A program made the translations under genes and the position numbers. From positions 434,001-498,000 of the forward strand of contig CAWFPR010000005.1 of NCBI GenBank assembly GCA_963817635.1: DNA of 64,000 nucleotides. Reading direction: 5' to 3'. Positions 44,371 to 53,339 of the stretch are shown in pieces. The DNA is from CAWFPR01 sp963817635. Its GTDB lineage: Bacteria > Acidobacteriota > Vicinamibacteria > Vicinamibacterales > 2-12-FULL-66-21. The notes below the pieces were generated by a model, which saw only the letters and a list, made by a program, of their open reading frames with translations, did no database searches and was not told the origin of the DNA. Every line of letters begins with the position of its first letter. Positions within the stretch are counted from its first letter, which is position 1.

Positions 44371-46956
44371 CTACCGGGCGAGCCAGGCGGCGAGGTTCCG
44401 GCCCTGAGCGCCCGACAGCGCGGCGCACGAGCCAATGCGCTCGATGGCCTGCTGCAAGGTCCGCTGGGCGTCCGGCACCTCGTGGGTCGTGAAGAACTGT
44501 TTCACCTCGTCCAGGGTCCCCGTGTCGCAGAAGGCCGAGAGGCCTCCCACGATGACCGTGTTGCCGACGAACTCCCCGGTCTTCTCCTGCACGGCGTCCC
44601 ATCGGGCCTGGAGGAGGTCCCAGGCGAGCCGCTGCGTATCGCGATTGCCAAGCATCGCCGCAATCAGGATCTTCGCGTCCTGGTTGCGCACCTGCGGACT
44701 CAACACCAGGTCCATCGTGCGGCGCACGAGCGCCGGGTCGGTAAACGACGTCAGCGCGTTCAGGTACCGATATTTCTCCTCGGGACCGCTGGCCGCGCGG
44801 CTGCGCTCGAGATAGGCGTCGTAGAGCGCCGCGCCGCCGTCGAGCGCTGCGAGATTGACGACGACGTTCACAAGTTCGGGCTGGACGGAGTCAGGCTTCG
44901 ACAGTTCCTGCAGCGTCAGCTCGTGGGCCTTGGCGAGCACGCCAGGATCGCGGGCCACGGCCCCCAGCGTGCCGACGAGCGTCGCGCGCGCGTCCGCCAC
45001 GTCGTCCGATTCCCCCGCCCGCGGCGTCCAGCCGATGTCGTCGAGGGCCGGCGCCAGGAGCGCCGACACCCACGAACGATAGGCGGGACGCGTCGCGTCG
45101 GTGGTGAGCGCCCGATCGATCAGTCCGAGGGTGCCTGCCAGCGTGCCGAGAACGGCGGGATTCCGTTCCGCCTTGAACCCGGACGCCAGGTCGAGGAACG
45201 AACCCACATCGTGGCGGCCGGCCCGGACGAGCGCCCATTCGTCGTCGAGCAGCGCGATGCGCTCGGACGGCTCGAGCGTCTCGACGTGCGGCGCGATCGC
45301 GCGGAGCATCTCGGGCGAGAAGCCCATGCGGTAGTATCCGCGCGCCCCTGCGTTCGGCATCACCCACGCCGGGCACGAATCGAGCGGGATCGTCGTCGCC
45401 TTCTCCGAGACGACGCGGCACGGCGTCTTTCCGTCCGGCGTCCTGATGCACACCGGGATGTTCCAGAGCGCACCGCCCGGTGCGGCTCCCTCCTGCACAT
45501 AGCGTTCCTGCGAAACGGCCACCGAGCCCGTGCTCCCCGAGCAGTCCACTTTCACGTTCACGACCGGAACGCCAGGCTGATCGACAAAGCTCTTCATCAC
45601 CAGATCGACCGGCTTGTCGGCGGTGTGCGCCACGGTGGACCAGAAATCCTCCGCACGCGCGTTGCCGTACTTGAACTTCGCAATGTATGCGTTCACACCC
45701 TTGCGGAACGCCTCTTCGCCGAGCCAGCGCTCGACCATGCGGATGACGGCCGCGCCCTTCTCGTAGGCGATGCCGTCGAAGAGCTCGTTGATCTCGGCCG
45801 GCGTGGACGCCTTCGAGCGAATCGGGCGCGTCGAGCGCAGGGAATCGAGGCCCATCGCGTTCTGGTTCGACTGGACATCGTTGAGCCCGATGTGCCATTC
45901 GGGCTTCCACGCCTCGATGGGCTTCGACTCCATCCAGTTGGCGAACCCTTCGTTCAGCCAGATGTCGTCCCACCACTGCATCGTCACGAGATCGCCGAAC
46001 CACTGGTGCGCCATTTCGTGGGCGAGGACCACCGCGATGTTCTTCTTCACGCCCACCGACGCATCACGTGGATCGGCGAGGAGCAGCGTCTCGCGATAGA
46101 AGATCGCGCCGACGTTCTCCATCGCGCCGGCCGCGAAGTCCGGCACGGCGACGACGTCGAGTTTCCTGAACGGGTATTTCACCGCGTAGTAATGGTTGTA
46201 GTACCGGAGGATCTGCTGCGCCGATTCGAGCGCGAACCCCATGAGCCCCTTCTTGTCGGGTGTCGAGCAGATGCGGATCGGGGTCCCGTCGGCGGCGCCC
46301 TCGATGCACTCGAAATCTCCTACCGCCAGCGCAAGGAGATACGTGGACATCTTCGGAGACTCGTCGAAGCGCACCGTGTGCTTCCCGGCGCCCGGGCCCG
46401 GCCGGTCCGACACGACCGCGCCGTTCGAAATGGCGTGGTCCGTCTCATCGATGATGGCCGTCAGCGAGAAGGTGGCCTTGAAGGCGGGTTCGTCGAACGA
46501 CGGGAACATCCTGCGCGCGTCGGTGGCCTCGAGCTGCGTGACGGCGTAGCGCCGGTTGTTGGCCTTGCTCAAGTAGAGGCCGCGCAATTGATCGTTGAGG
46601 ATGCCGTGGTAGGCGATGTCGATGGTCGCCGCACCCCGCGATATCGCGCGAGGCACGGTGAACGTCACCTGCTCCTTTTCCGGCCCCGGTGTCACGGCCG
46701 CTTCCTGCGTCTGCCCGGCTGCCGTGACGGTCACCCGCTCGAACTCGATCTCGGCGGCGTTGAGCACGATCGTCGGCGTCGGCTTGTCGATGCTGACCGA
46801 GATCTTCTCCGTGCCGGTGAACGTCGCCCCGGCCAGATTGGGCGCGACCGTCAGATCGTAGTGGCCGGGCACGACTCCCGCCGGCAGCCGCTGGGCAAAT
46901 CCCGGCACCGCTGCGCAGAACAGGGCAAGCATGAGCACGATGACAGTTCGCAACAT
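44371..46956 (-). CDS. Secreted M1-family zinc aminopeptidase
   Basis: The 861-residue protein has a signal peptide (VLMLALFCAAVPGFAQ). The exopeptidase motif GAMEN (FAAGAMENVGAIFYRE) and zinc motif HEMAHQWFGDLV with the third ligand Glu in WLNEGFANWME are intact, so it should be an active aminopeptidase in the periplasm. A C-terminal ERAP1-like helical region follows. AAGGAC 6 nt upstream of ATG 46956 supports this start over an upstream extension. The family removes N-terminal residues from peptides, here probably for amino-acid scavenging. Confidence 0.94.
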   Translation of the reverse strand: MLRTVIVLMLALFCAAVPGFAQRLPAGVVPGHYDLTVAPNLAGATFTGTEKISVSIDKPTPTIVLNAAEIEFERVTVTAAGQTQEAAVTPGPEKEQVTFTVPRAISRGAATIDIAYHGILNDQLRGLYLSKANNRRYAVTQLEATDARRMFPSFDEPAFKATFSLTAIIDETDHAISNGAVVSDRPGPGAGKHTVRFDESPKMSTYLLALAVGDFECIEGAADGTPIRICSTPDKKGLMGFALESAQQILRYYNHYYAVKYPFRKLDVVAVPDFAAGAMENVGAIFYRETLLLADPRDASVGVKKNIAVVLAHEMAHQWFGDLVTMQWWDDIWLNEGFANWMESKPIEAWKPEWHIGLNDVQSNQNAMGLDSLRSTRPIRSKASTPAEINELFDGIAYEKGAAVIRMVERWLGEEAFRKGVNAYIAKFKYGNARAEDFWSTVAHTADKPVDLVMKSFVDQPGVPVVNVKVDCSGSTGSVAVSQERYVQEGAAPGGALWNIPVCIRTPDGKTPCRVVSEKATTIPLDSCPAWVMPNAGARGYYRMGFSPEMLRAIAPHVETLEPSERIALLDDEWALVRAGRHDVGSFLDLASGFKAERNPAVLGTLAGTLGLIDRALTTDATRPAYRSWVSALLAPALDDIGWTPRAGESDDVADARATLVGTLGAVARDPGVLAKAHELTLQELSKPDSVQPELVNVVVNLAALDGGAALYDAYLERSRAASGPEEKYRYLNALTSFTDPALVRRTMDLVLSPQVRNQDAKILIAAMLGNRDTQRLAWDLLQARWDAVQEKTGEFVGNTVIVGGLSAFCDTGTLDEVKQFFTTHEVPDAQRTLQQAIERIGSCAALSGAQGRNLAAWLAR

Positions 46957-47034
46957 GAGCAGTCCTTCTGAGTTCCGATCCATGAGTCCCGACCCGGGCA
47001 ATCCGAGTGGTCCGTGCCCCTCGGCACAGTGGCC

Positions 47035-47040
47035 TATACT
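47035..47040 (+). promoter_or_regulatory. -10 box TATACT for leaderless hydrolase mRNA
   Basis: TATACT ends 7 nt before the GTG at 47048, the same geometry as upstream of padR at 15437. Confidence 0.5.
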
Positions 47041-47047
47041 GGCCAGC

Positions 47048-47674
47048 GTGGATCTCAAAGTCTACGCCTCCGAAGCGGCGTTTGCCGCCATCGTGGTGGC
47101 ACATGGCGCGGGAGCGGGACAGATGAGCCCGTTCATGGTGCGAGCGGCGGTCGAGCTTTCCGCGCGCGGCGTGTCGACCGCAACCTTCGACTTCCCATAC
47201 ATCACCGCCGGACGCCGCATCCCCGACAAGGCACCGGCACTCGAATCGGCGTGGCGCGATGCGATCGACGCCGCGCGCGAGCGGTTCGCAGCCCTGCCGT
47301 TGTTCATCGGCGGCAAGTCGATGGGCGGACGGATCGCCTCGCACGTCGCGTCGCAGGGTGGCGCCGGACCGCTCGCCGGTCTCGTCTTCCTGGGCTACCC
47401 GCTGCACCCGCCCGGGCGTCCGCACCAGCGCCGCGACGCGCACCTGCCCTCCATCGCAGAACCGATGCTGTTCGTGCAGGGCTCCCGGGATTCGTTCGGG
47501 TCCGGTGCCGAGATCCGTGCGCTGCTCCCCTCGTTGCAGCACGCGACGCTGCACGAGATTGCGGGAGGGGATCACTCGTTCAAGGTGCCGGGCGGCAAGG
47601 CCAGGCAGGACCCGGCGCTGGCGGAGGTCTTCGACACCGCGGCGGCCTGGATGCGACACACGGCCGGGGCATGA
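47048..47674 (+). CDS. Alpha/beta hydrolase (KANL3/Tex30-like)
   Basis: The product is 208 residues. The fold markers are VVAHGAGAGQMSPFM (oxyanion loop), GGKSMGGRIASHV (nucleophile Ser in GKSMGG), LFVQGSRDSFG (acidic residue) and GGDHSFKVPG (His). The order Ser-Asp-His is a normal catalytic triad. Substrate unknown; eukaryotic relatives are Tex30. The GTG at 47048 is chosen because the domain begins immediately and a TATACT box lies 7 nt before it. It overlaps the next hydrolase by 4 nt. Confidence 0.88.
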   Translation: MDLKVYASEAAFAAIVVAHGAGAGQMSPFMVRAAVELSARGVSTATFDFPYITAGRRIPDKAPALESAWRDAIDAARERFAALPLFIGGKSMGGRIASHVASQGGAGPLAGLVFLGYPLHPPGRPHQRRDAHLPSIAEPMLFVQGSRDSFGSGAEIRALLPSLQHATLHEIAGGDHSFKVPGGKARQDPALAEVFDTAAAWMRHTAGA

Positions 47675-48336
47675 GCACCAGCGTGGACGTCCAGCTCGTT
47701 CCGACCACGGTCCACGGACGCATGCTCGTCCGCGGCGCGCGGATGGCAGCCTCGCGCGGTGTGCTCGTCGGCTTCCATGGCTATCTCGAGTCGGCGGCGA
47801 TCCAGATGGATCGGCTGATCGCCATCCCGGAGTCGCGCGCCTGGTCTCTGGTCTCGATCCAGGCCCTGAACCGCGTCTATCTCGGCCGGACCCGCGAGAT
47901 CGGGGCTGGATGGATGACGCGCGAAGACCGTGAAGTCGCGATTGCGGACAACCTCGCCTATGTCGACGCGGCACTCGACTCGGTTCCGCACGACGATGCC
48001 ACGCGGTTCGTTTACGCGGGATTCTCACAAGGGGCGGCGATGGCGTTTCGTTCGGCGGTGCGCGGGCGTCGTCCCGGCGCGGGCGTGATCGCGATTGGCG
48101 GCGACGTTCCGCCCGAACTGCTCGACGATCCGTCGTCCGTGTTTCCGACGGTCCTCCTCGCGCGCGGCGCGGACGACGACTGGTTCACCCAGGCAAGGCT
48201 GGATGCGGATGTCGCGAAGCTGACGGCCCGCGGCGTCGCAGTACGCCCGCTGGTCTGCGACGGCGCCCACGAATGGACCGCGGCAGTCTCGGCGGCTGCC
48301 GGCGCGTTTCTCGAAGGCCTACCCCTGAGGCTCTGA
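47671..48336 (+). CDS. Phospholipase/carboxylesterase-like alpha/beta hydrolase
   Basis: The product is 221 residues with GFHGYLESAAIQM near the oxyanion hole, a GxSxG nucleophile elbow in YAGFSQGAAMAF, an acidic residue near LARGADDDWF and a terminal His in CDGAHEWT. It is translationally coupled to the preceding hydrolase (ATGA overlap) and likely acts in the cytosol, since no signal peptide is seen. Specific substrate cannot be assigned. The end overlaps the convergent iron-permease-like gene by 18 nt. Confidence 0.86.
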   Translation: MSTSVDVQLVPTTVHGRMLVRGARMAASRGVLVGFHGYLESAAIQMDRLIAIPESRAWSLVSIQALNRVYLGRTREIGAGWMTREDREVAIADNLAYVDAALDSVPHDDATRFVYAGFSQGAAMAFRSAVRGRRPGAGVIAIGGDVPPELLDDPSSVFPTVLLARGADDDWFTQARLDADVAKLTARGVAVRPLVCDGAHEWTAAVSAAAGAFLEGLPLRL

Positions 48337-48810
48337 CTCCTGCTGGCGGCGGGCCCGCCGCTTGCGCTTCCACTTGTGCCGCGCCTCCGCCTCTTCGATG
48401 GAGTGTGACTCGGTCAGCTTGCGATCATGCCTGGCCATCTCGACCAGTTTCGCATAGTGCTTCCGGAGCGCGCCGAGTTCCGGCTCCGTGAGCGACTCGA
48501 CGTCGATCAGCCGGTTGCTCGCGCCTTCGACGGCCGCGACCAGCTCGTTCAACTTCAGGTGCACGGCGAGCGCATCTTTGTTCTGCGCGCGCTGGATCAG
48601 GAACACCATCAGGAACGTGACAATCGTCGTTCCCGTGTTGATCACGAGCTGCCAGGTATCGGAATAGTGAAAGAGCGGGCCGGAGACAATCCAGACAAGG
48701 ATGACGCTGCAGGCGAGGGCGAAGGCCGCCGAGCCGCCGGTCCGGCGCGCGGTGGCGGTTGAGAACCGTTCGAGGGCGCCGCTAATTGAATTGTCGGTTT
48801 TCCGTGTCAT
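48319..48810 (-). CDS. Low-affinity iron permease family protein
   Basis: This 163-residue membrane protein has two hydrophobic segments (AFALACSVILVWIVSGPLF and LVINTGTTIVTFLMVFLIQ) and the family motif TGTTIVTFLMVFLIQRAQNKD followed by LKLNELV. A charged C-terminal helix (residues ~95-163) is Lys/Arg/Glu-rich. Despite the family name, bacterial members have no proven iron transport. It is convergent with the esterase gene, overlapping its 3' end. Confidence 0.88.
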   Translation of the reverse strand: MTRKTDNSISGALERFSTATARRTGGSAAFALACSVILVWIVSGPLFHYSDTWQLVINTGTTIVTFLMVFLIQRAQNKDALAVHLKLNELVAAVEGASNRLIDVESLTEPELGALRKHYAKLVEMARHDRKLTESHSIEEAEARHKWKRKRRARRQQESEPQG

Positions 48811-48938
48811 GGTTGCGACTGTAGCACGCAGCTGACGGCCGGGGCCTGCGGCGCGAAGGGTCGATTTTTCAGGCCTTTGGCGGTCAGGCCGTCGAAGGAC
48901 CTACGTACCGAAGTCGGCGCGCCCGCTCGACGGTTAGG

Positions 48939-48944
48939 TATGAT
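48939..48944 (+). promoter_or_regulatory. -10-like TATGAT before pepF
   Basis: TATGAT ends 6 nt before the ATG at 48951. GGAGG directly abuts the ATG, too close to work as a ribosome-binding site, so leaderless initiation is the better explanation. Confidence 0.4.
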
Positions 48945-48950
48945 TGGAGG

Positions 48951-50813
48951 ATGCGCCTTTTCGACCCCTCTGACGCCGCGACCGCCGAACCGCCGCAGGC
49001 CCGCACCCGCCTGCGGGAGGACATTCCCGGTCGTTTCAAGTGGAACCTGTCGGACATCTTTGCCAGCTGGAACGACTGGGACACGGCCTACCGGAAAATC
49101 GAGTCGGGCATCGACCGGTACGCCGCGCTGAAGGGGACGCTGGCGAGCGGCCCGGACAGGCTGCTCGAGGCCTTCCGGCTCTCGGAGGAGCTCGAACAGC
49201 TCGCCTACCGCGTCTGGTACTTTCCTTCGCTCCAGTACGATCAGGACCAGCGCGACAACGTCGTCAACGCGAAACGGCAGCAGGTCCAGATTCTGTTCGC
49301 GCGCCTGCAGCAGGCAGGCTCGTGGTTCAGCCCCGAACTGCTGAAGATTCCGCTCGAGACGGTACGGTCGTGGATGGATCGGGTCGAGGCGCTCCGCCTC
49401 TACCGGTTCGCGATCGAGAACCTCTACCGCCAGCAGGAACACGTACTCGACGAGGGGGGCGAGCGGTTGATGTCGCTTTCGAGCCGGCTCGCCGCCGCGC
49501 CCAACGAGGCCTACTGGGCGCTCTCGACCGCCGATGCGAAGTTCCCGACCGTCACGCTCACGACCGGCGAGACCGTGACGGTGTCGTACGGGCAGTATCG
49601 CGCGATCCTCGCGACACGCCGTGAACAGGCCGATCGCGAAGCCGCCTTCACCGCGCTGCACGAGACCTACCAGGCGAACATCAACACGTATGCGACGCTC
49701 TACAACGGCGTCTGCCAGCGCGACTGGTTCCAGGCGCGGGCGCGCGGCTACGCGAGCACGCTCGACGCCGCGCTTCACGGCGACAACATTCCCACGTCCG
49801 TCGTCGAGAACCTGATCGAGACCACGCGGGCCGGCGTCGAGCCGCTGCGCCGGTACCATCGCCTGCGCCGCAAGACGCTGGGCGTGCCGTCCTATCACGT
49901 CTACGATTTTTCGATTCCGCTCGTCACCTTCGACAAGAAGTACCACTACGACGAAGTGCTCGACTGGATCGTGCAGGCCGTGGCGCCGCTCGGCGCTGAA
50001 TACCTGGCCCGGATGCGCGAAGGGTTCGCGGGCGGCTGGATCGACGTCTACGAGAACGAAGGAAAGCGCTCGGGTGCGTACTCGGCGCCCGTGTACGGCA
50101 CCCATCCGTACATGCTGCTCAACTACACCGACACACTGGACGATGTCTTCACGCTCGCGCACGAGATGGGGCACTCGATGCACACCATCCTGTCGCACGA
50201 GCACCAGCCGTTCGTCTATTCCAGCTACACGATCTTCGTCGCCGAGGTGCCGTCGACGCTGAGCGAGGCGCTGCTGCTCGAGTACATGCTGGAGCGCTCG
50301 ACGGATCCGGCCGAGCGCGTCGTCCTGCTGCAGCACGCGATCGACAACATCACCGGCACGTTCTACACCCAGGTGATGTTTGCCGACTACGAGCTGCGCG
50401 TGCACCGCCTCGCCGAGCAGGACCAGCCGATCACGTCGGAGATCCTGACCGAGACCTACAAAGCGCTGCTGCAGGACTACTACGGCGACGCGGTCGATCT
50501 GAACGCCATGACGGGCCTCACCTGGGCGCGCATCCCGCACTTCTTCAACTCGCCCTACTATGTCTACCAGTACGCGACCTGCTTCGCGTCGGCAGCGCGG
50601 ATCTCGGAGGAGATCATGCACGGCACAGAGGCGGCCCGCGCGGAGGCGCGCGAGCGGTATCTGGACCTGCTCAAGTCCGGCGGAAGCGACTACCCCATGA
50701 CGCTCCTGAAGACGGCCGGTGTGGACCTGGCACAACCGGATACCGTTCGCGCCATCATCGAGCAACTGGACGATCTCGTCACGCGGCTCGAACGCGAGCT
50801 GGCCGCGCTGTAG
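48951..50813 (+). CDS. pepF: Oligoendopeptidase F (M3B family)
   Basis: This 620-residue cytosolic zinc metallopeptidase carries HEMGHSMHTILS with two His ligands and catalytic Glu, and the downstream Glu ligand in FVAEVPSTLSEALLLEYML. The full-length PepF pattern runs from WNLSDIFASWNDWDTAYRKI to the C-terminal tail, with SPYYVYQYATCFASAARI. The family cleaves short peptides (about 7-17 residues) in peptide turnover. The ATG at 48951 fits the normal N-terminus. A short hairpin follows the stop. Confidence 0.95.
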   Translation: MRLFDPSDAATAEPPQARTRLREDIPGRFKWNLSDIFASWNDWDTAYRKIESGIDRYAALKGTLASGPDRLLEAFRLSEELEQLAYRVWYFPSLQYDQDQRDNVVNAKRQQVQILFARLQQAGSWFSPELLKIPLETVRSWMDRVEALRLYRFAIENLYRQQEHVLDEGGERLMSLSSRLAAAPNEAYWALSTADAKFPTVTLTTGETVTVSYGQYRAILATRREQADREAAFTALHETYQANINTYATLYNGVCQRDWFQARARGYASTLDAALHGDNIPTSVVENLIETTRAGVEPLRRYHRLRRKTLGVPSYHVYDFSIPLVTFDKKYHYDEVLDWIVQAVAPLGAEYLARMREGFAGGWIDVYENEGKRSGAYSAPVYGTHPYMLLNYTDTLDDVFTLAHEMGHSMHTILSHEHQPFVYSSYTIFVAEVPSTLSEALLLEYMLERSTDPAERVVLLQHAIDNITGTFYTQVMFADYELRVHRLAEQDQPITSEILTETYKALLQDYYGDAVDLNAMTGLTWARIPHFFNSPYYVYQYATCFASAARISEEIMHGTEAARAEARERYLDLLKSGGSDYPMTLLKTAGVDLAQPDTVRAIIEQLDDLVTRLERELAAL

Positions 50814-50814
50814 C

Positions 50815-50831
50815 GCCGGCTCGCAGCCGGC
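50815..50831. terminator. Hairpin after pepF
   Basis: GCCGGCT-CGC-AGCCGGC forms a 7-bp stem with a 3-nt loop, one base after the stop codon at 50813. There is no T-run; similar in kind to the palindrome at 15784. Confidence 0.45.
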
Positions 50832-50907
50832 CGTTCGTGCACGTCGGTTTACGCCGGAGTTCGGAACCGGCGGCAGACCGCGACGGCGGAGCGTGGGGTG
50901 CATGAGG

Positions 50908-52086
50908 TCATCCGCGCGGCGGTTGACTGACGCGAGGCTGCCGCGCGGGTGGTTTGTACCTGAGCGCCAGCGCCGCCGCGCCTGCCAGCGCCACCGCCGC
51001 CGATCCGTACGACGCGCCCTCGCCGTACAGTTGCAGCGACCCGTTCCCCCACACGGGACCGATCGTGCGTCCGAGACTCTCGAGCGCCCCCGCCGCGCCC
51101 TGCACGCGCCCCTGTTCGTGGGGTCCGGCCGCCTTGCTGATGAGCGCGCTCAACGTCGCGCTGCACAGTCCGATGCCGAGCGCGCCAGGAAGCAGCATGG
51201 CGATGAAGACCGGCACGGAATGGGTGAACGCGCTCCCGCCCCACCCGATAGCCGCCGACGCAAAGCCGATGCTGAGCGTGCGTTTCTCGCCGATCGCGCC
51301 GACGACCCAGCCGACGACCACGCCCTGCACGAGGACACCGAAGAAGCCGAATACCGCGAGCAGGTAGCCGGTCGCGGCCGCGTCGAAGCCGAACCGCCGC
51401 GCGCCGAACAGCGCGAATGTCGTCTGGTAGACGGCAAACGCCGTCCAGTACACGAAGTCGATGCCGAAGAGGATGCGCAGGTTCGCGCGCCCGCCGAGTT
51501 CGACGAGTGAACTCCACGGCGACGCGCCGCCGGCATGCGCGCGGTGGACGGTTTCGGGGAGCCACATGTAGGCCAGCGCGGTCGCGAACACGGTAATGAT
51601 GGCTGCCGCCCAGATGGGCGCCGTGTAGCTGATGTGCGAGAAGAGCCCGCCCAGGCCAGGCCCGACGATGAAGCCGAGGCCGAATGCAGCGCCGAGGATG
51701 CCGAAGGCGCGGGCGCGATCCTCTTCGGCCGTGATGTCGGCGATGTAGGCCCGGGCGGTCGTGATGTTGCCGCCGGACAGTCCGTCCACGATGCGGGCGG
51801 CGAAGAGCATCGCCAGGCTGTGCGCCATGGCCAGCATCACGAAGCTGACGACGGTTCCCAGCAGGCTGAAGATCAGGACGGGGCGGCGCCCCCAGCGGTC
51901 GGAGAGATCGCCAAGGATCGGCGACGCGAACAGCTGGCTCACTGAAAACGACGCGAACAGCAGGCCGATGACCATCGGCGAGGCGCCGAACGTCTGCGCG
52001 TAGAACGGCAGAAGGGGAATGATGATCCCGAACCCGACGAGGTTCACGAACAGGGTGATGAAGATGACGAAAAGTGGGCGGGACAC
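50908..52086 (-). CDS. Major facilitator superfamily transporter (TetA-like)
   Basis: The product is about 392 residues with 12 predicted hydrophobic segments. Motif A is seen in GDLSDRWGRRPVLIFSL and a motif-C-like GPGLGG in GFIVGPGLGGLFSH, typical of DHA1/TetA drug-proton antiporters. The GTG at 52086 is chosen because the first helix (PLFVIFITLFVNLVGFGIIIP) begins right after it; the upstream extension runs into the cyclophilin gene. Substrate unknown. It is 31 nt downstream of the cyclophilin gene, separated by a heptamer repeat. Confidence 0.9.
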   Translation of the reverse strand: MSRPLFVIFITLFVNLVGFGIIIPLLPFYAQTFGASPMVIGLLFASFSVSQLFASPILGDLSDRWGRRPVLIFSLLGTVVSFVMLAMAHSLAMLFAARIVDGLSGGNITTARAYIADITAEEDRARAFGILGAAFGLGFIVGPGLGGLFSHISYTAPIWAAAIITVFATALAYMWLPETVHRAHAGGASPWSSLVELGGRANLRILFGIDFVYWTAFAVYQTTFALFGARRFGFDAAATGYLLAVFGFFGVLVQGVVVGWVVGAIGEKRTLSIGFASAAIGWGGSAFTHSVPVFIAMLLPGALGIGLCSATLSALISKAAGPHEQGRVQGAAGALESLGRTIGPVWGNGSLQLYGEGASYGSAAVALAGAAALALRYKPPARQPRVSQPPRG

Positions 52087-52090
52087 GGAA

Positions 52091-52114
52091 TGGTAAATGG
52101 TAAATGGTAAATGG
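52091..52114. repeat. Heptamer repeat (TGGTAAA)3
   Basis: Three and a half TGGTAAA units lie between the GTG of the MFS gene and the cyclophilin stop at 52118. The unit differs from the CAGGGCT family but shares the 7-bp period. Copy-number change here would alter the spacing before the MFS start codon. Confidence 0.75.
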
Positions 52115-52117
52115 GGG

Positions 52118-52814
52118 CTATTTCCGCAGCGTAACGCCCTTGATGACCACGGCGTCCACCGGCACGTCTTCCATGTCGCCGACGGAGTGGGTCGGCACCG
52201 CGGCAATCGTGTCGACAACGTCCATGCCGGAGAGGTACACGACCGAAGACCGCATATCCAAAGTCATCCGGGGAGTACCCGGCATGGTCCAGCATGCGGT
52301 TGTCGACGACGTTGACGTAGAACTGGGAGGTCGCGCTGCGGAGCTGTCGCGTGCGGGCCATGGCGACCGTGCCGCGCGCGTTGCGGAGGCCGTTGGTCGC
52401 CTCGTTCTGGATGGGCGGCCGTGTGGGCTTCTCGACGAGCGATTCGCTGAAGCCGCCCCCCTGGATCATGAAACCGGATTTCACCCGGTGGAAGACCGTG
52501 CCGTCATAGAAGCCATCCTGGACGTATTGCAGGAAATTGGCGACCGAGACCGGGGCCCGCTCCTTGAACAGCTCGATCGTGAAGTCACCCATGGAGGTGG
52601 AGACGGCCACGACCGGGTTGCCCGGGGCGGGTTCGAGGACGGAGGCTGGCGCCGGCCTTCCGGCGCCCTGGGCCAGGACCGGTCCCTGGGCGGACAGAAC
52701 CCACCCCGGAATCGCCACCAACGAACACAGAAATACCCACCGGATCGGATGTTGGGGTAAGAAGGGTGGCTGGCGTTCGAGCATGAGGTTCACCGGTTCC
52801 TTGGTCGTGGCCAT
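52118..52814 (-). CDS. Secreted single-domain cyclophilin, one frameshift
   Basis: About 231 residues: a signal peptide (WVFLCSLVAIPGWVLSAQ) and one cyclophilin domain with GDFTIELFKERAPVSVANF, GTVFHRVKSGFMIQGGG (catalytic Arg) and SATSQFYVNVVDN. The frame breaks at ~52245, after YAVFGRV; the following frame gives LSGMDVVDTIAAVPTHSVG and ends DAVVIKGVTLRK at 52118, matching the family end. ATG 52784 is an alternative start. Its FHRV motif and length resemble the domains of the double cyclophilin at 29720. Confidence 0.87.
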
Positions 52815-52944
52815 TCAAATCGATGGATCCCGATGTTAGGCGCAGGTGCGGACCCGCGTCAACGCGCGGCTGGGCTACAATAATCGTTCGGCACAAAGAT
52901 CGCATGGGCGGTTGCGCCGTCAGTGTCGGCGCGGGAGATTCGCG

Positions 52945-53289
52945 ATGGCAACTGGACTCCAGGGCGAGCAGAAGGAGCTGGCGGAATTCATCCGGGCAGG
53001 CTCGTCGCGCGGCCCGCAGTGCTTCGGCAGCTATTTCGACGACAAGGGTGGATCGTGCGCGCTCGGTGCCGTCTACGAAGGCGTGTACCACCTGCCGCGC
53101 CAGCATGGCAAATTGATACCGGATCATCTCGAACGGCTGTTTCGCTGCCTGGACGAGATGACGAAGAAGTGCCCCCAGGGCTGCGTGAAGCGGCTGCCGC
53201 TCGCCTCGATGATCGTCCACCTGAATGACGATCACCGCTGGACGCGCGAACAGATCGCCGAGTGGCTCACGGTAGAATCAAACGCATAA
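52945..53289 (+). CDS. Conserved small protein of unknown function, Cys-rich
   Basis: This 114-residue protein has no family I can name. It contains five or six cysteines in the patterns PQCFGSYF, GGSCALGAVYEG, FRCLDEM and KCPQGCVKR, then a C-terminal helix VHLNDDHRWTREQIAEWL. The Cys spacing could bind metal or Fe-S, but this is untested. GGGAGA 7 nt upstream supports the ATG at 52945. It lies 50 nt upstream of the DUF349 gene, with a long hairpin between them. Confidence 0.75.
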   Translation: MATGLQGEQKELAEFIRAGSSRGPQCFGSYFDDKGGSCALGAVYEGVYHLPRQHGKLIPDHLERLFRCLDEMTKKCPQGCVKRLPLASMIVHLNDDHRWTREQIAEWLTVESNA

Positions 53290-53292
53290 TCG

Positions 53293-53325
53293 AAAGGGTG
53301 GAGGGCCGGACGCCCTTCACTCTTT
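53293..53325 (+). terminator. 14-bp RNA hairpin between the small Cys-rich gene and the DUF349 gene
   Basis: AAAGGGTGGAGGGC (53293-53306) pairs with GCCCTTCACTCTTT (53312-53325) around a CGGAC loop. Two of the 14 pairs are G-U in the plus-strand RNA, and would be A-C mismatches in the opposite strand, so the structure is selected in the plus-strand transcript. No T-run follows. It may attenuate transcription into the DUF349 gene. Confidence 0.6.
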
Positions 53326-53339
53326 GCAAGGCCCCCCAC

